This document shows positions 12,101 to 12,678 of a DNA stretch of 12,678 bases, in pieces. The notes beneath the pieces were generated by a model. The model was not told where the DNA came from. It was given only the letters and a program-made list of their open reading frames with translations, and made no database searches. The stretch's first letter is position 1. Every line of letters begins with the position of its first letter. Both the position numbers and the translations under genes were made by a program. The stretch is from Lentisphaerota bacterium (GTDB lineage: Bacteria; Verrucomicrobiota; Kiritimatiellia; RFP12; UBA3636): NCBI GenBank assembly GCA_022837245.1, contig JALHHX010000058.1:1-12678 (forward strand). Direction: 5' to 3'.

Positions 12101-12442
12101 GACCTTTGCGCGTACACCCGCCCGGACGAAAAGGAAAACTCCGCCTCGCAAAGTTGGGTCACGCGCTCTCGCATGCAACTCGCCGCCTATCTCGGGCAGG
12201 CACCGGAAGCGAGGCGCACGTTTGTTGAGCTGCTCATCGAGGACATCCAGTATTTCGGAACGCTCTCCGAGCGGACGCTTCGCAAGATCGCCAAGCCCGA
12301 CATTGCAACCCCTGAAGGGCTCAGGGAGTTTGAGAAACTCCTGGACGCCTTGAAGGGTGAACTCGGCCCGGACTACCTCGATGCCTATAGGCAGAGAGGA
12401 AAAGAGGACCAGGTCATCATCACGGTGCAGCAACAACCTTAG
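9110..12442 (+). CDS. PLD-nuclease / SNF2-type helicase fusion (restriction-type ATPase)
   Basis: A 1110-residue cytoplasmic enzyme predicted to move along DNA with ATP and cut it. Start ATG 9110 with AGGA at 9097-9100; it overlaps the DUF1016 frame by 29 bp. The N-terminal phospholipase-D-like domain (1-200) has one complete HKD motif, NHAKLYLFD (H134, K136, D141), followed by GSSNLT (157-162) and E171. With a single HKD motif, the active nuclease should form from two subunits, as in BfiI-type enzymes. The helicase follows: Walker A VVGLGKT (284-290), Walker B DEAH (361-364), motif III TATPFNN (390-396), and the C-terminal lobe with VLIFSEF, LLATDRMSEGYNLN (791-804), NYDIPWNPTRV and arginine-finger motif QRVGRINRIG (823-832). 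A region of about 280 residues of unknown fold ends the protein. SNF2-type helicases with PLD domains are found beside large adenine methyltransferases in defence loci, and DISARM DrmD is a comparable helicase. All the recognised catalytic motifs listed are intact. Likely co-transcribed with the methyltransferase. Confidence 0.9.
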   Translation: MPANLFITNDASGSLGQRLRELISTSREMRALVGFFYFSGVKVLYDALRANPDIKIRVLVGMEAEERAGQLQELILTSRETSRGESQDAYIENLRRALRSAALDKQAFHERIGAFVDLIREGRLILRRTREPNHAKLYLFDIAEPFDKVKPGVWISGSSNLTLPGLESQGELNLDLSDFGFAEAGAYFEELWRDAVPLTENDDVRQRILDLIDQSSIVAPVTPFEAYLLVLKTYVENRMLADHGGRMARILEDAGFTRYTYQVDAVNQAMATLDAYNGVIVADVVGLGKTIIACLIARLLGRRGIVIAPPGLVGDSNATTGWRAYLRQFKLYDWEVRSCGTLGDIRAYVERDPGFRTVIVDEAHRYRNQNTEDYDDLLQICRGKEVILLTATPFNNRPADLFSLLKLFLPPKSSPLVLDGNMEADFKQYDDVFRAIGFVLKHLKSGDPGKQAEVVRNLERLSITLELKAANLGKIKKELGVRSAAIARKMRAVIEPVTIRRNRLDLKGNPDYAREITTLSTVCPPVEQFYALSRKQSEFYDRVITDYFGPEGLFHGAIYRPMQYDLSDSGEEAQQINMFTFIRGLFVRRFESSFGAFAKSLDHAIRMHERVRDFARDTGTFLVNRALTEKILQTDDDREQEALLEKTIEQLRKNETTGHPQVYQLDDPHFDKDRFFRDLAADIKLLKQTRAEMEELNLLMHDPKAQSIIEIIRSVFDHTSKEIVGKQQRKVLIFSEFADTVDHLKGYLDIAFPGKVLAVNERLSRERDRVVKANFDASWPEENQTDDYQILLATDRMSEGYNLNRAGLVINYDIPWNPTRVIQRVGRINRIGKKVFDHLYIFNFFPTEQGADIHRSRQIAGEKMFLIHSTIGEDVRILAPDEEPTAAGLFHRVNTDAEEQEGESFLTKAQRELRRLSQAHPETLERIALFPPRVKTASRHAPEGIYFFRRRGAALFTLLHTGEAIVPATVEDALAAIRCEPDELRVPFGGDFWPKYGDLCAYTRPDEKENSASQSWVTRSRMQLAAYLGQAPEARRTFVELLIEDIQYFGTLSERTLRKIAKPDIATPEGLREFEKLLDALKGELGPDYLDAYRQRGKEDQVIITVQQQP

Positions 12443-12473
12443 CCCGGACGATGTGTTCGTGTATCCATAAGCT

Positions 12474-12560
12474 ATGACCGCCCTCGAATCCGAAATCGAC
12501 CACCTTGTACTACCACCTCACCCCGAGAAGATTGCGATTGTCGAAGGGACAGAACAGTAA
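12474..12560 (+). pseudogene. remnant of a methyltransferase C-terminal tail
   Basis: A 28-codon frame 31 bp after the helicase stop reads LESEIDHLV, then a short divergent stretch, then EKIAIVEGTEQ. It matches the conserved tail of the upstream methyltransferase (MEREIDEIVYRLYGLTPDEI followed by AIVEG). At DNA level, TACCACCTCACC aligns out of frame with the tail's YGLT codons, so small insertions and deletions seem to have scrambled the middle. It looks like the last scrap of a second methyltransferase or HsdM-like gene deleted from this spot. A coupled small peptide gene is much less likely. Confidence 0.55.
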
Positions 12561-12572
12561 AAATTTCCTTAT

Positions 12573-12678
12573 ATGAACACGCAAAAACTTAATACCACTT
12601 TCCGCATGGAAGTCACCCGAGAATCCTTCCTTGGTGCCTGCACGCTTTTCAGGAAGACTGTTCGTTCAAAGCGCGACC
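12573..12678 (+). CDS. start of an unrecognised reading frame, cut by the window end
   Basis: An ATG at 12573 opens a frame (MNTQKLNTTFRMEVTRESFL, continuing GACTLFRKTVRSKRD) with no stop before the window ends. There is no good Shine-Dalgarno, only AT-rich sequence ahead. Thirty-five residues are too few to assign a family. It may be the next gene of the locus. Confidence 0.35.
   Translation, partial: MNTQKLNTTFRMEVTRESFLGACTLFRKTVRSKRD

Noticed and set aside
9152..12436. 1094-codon open frame on the minus strand opposite the helicase
   Set aside because: It is the antisense shadow of a GC-rich gene with strong third-position bias. The plus-strand product has every helicase and PLD motif, and the minus translation has no recognisable domain.
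4203..12442. A BREX or complete DISARM locus
   Set aside because: No PglZ, BrxC, BrxL, DrmA, DrmB or DrmC is present in the window; only the methyltransferase and helicase types are shared.

Overview
The window is GC-rich bacterial DNA from an accessory, defence-island-like region. The host is probably an uncultured Gram-negative. Two in-frame copies of a palindromic repeat whose peptide ends in QTGMSAP, GATTAC/GAACCCT-type intergenic repeats and a DUF1257 gene with a good Shine-Dalgarno together suggest the Planctomycetota/Verrucomicrobiota/Kiritimatiellota/Lentisphaerota (PVC) assemblage. That assignment is recollection-based inference; no rRNA or other taxonomic marker is present.

Left part (1-2583). 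The 3' part of an ATP-dependent DNA ligase (1-789) is followed by CTAG-rich repeat DNA. Next comes a two-cassette integron segment read on the minus strand (922-2048): an AT-rich four-helix membrane protein with its attC site, then a GNAT acetyltransferase with its attC site. No integron integrase lies in the window. From 2049 to 2583 there is no convincing gene, only a hairpin, a 17-bp direct repeat, and hexamer and heptamer tandem repeats that end just before a ribosome binding site.

Middle (2584-3921). A mosaic of gene pieces: the first ~69 codons of a DUF1257 protein, then in another frame a fragment of a different small protein, then the C-terminal half of aspartyl-tRNA synthetase. A strong intrinsic terminator closes this block.

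Right part (3964-12678). A new promoter (TTGACA-18 bp-TATAGT) precedes a defence-type operon on the plus strand. It holds a 1305-residue Eco57I/type IIG-like adenine methyltransferase with a TaqI-like specificity region, a DUF1016/PDDEXK nuclease-family gene that stops just as its catalytic core begins, and a 1110-residue PLD-nuclease plus SNF2-type helicase. The likely job is restriction-modification-like DNA defence: the methyltransferase marks and recognises self, and the PLD-helicase translocates on and cuts unmodified DNA. Downstream is a 28-codon remnant resembling the methyltransferase C-terminus and the start of an unrecognised reading frame cut by the window edge.

The most unusual points are the double-hairpin repeat that twice supplies in-frame peptide to the methyltransferase, the three 39-bp palindromic repeats inside the DUF1016 gene, the truncated DUF1016 catalytic core, the base-composition shift over the methyltransferase specificity region, and the integrase-less cassette pair.
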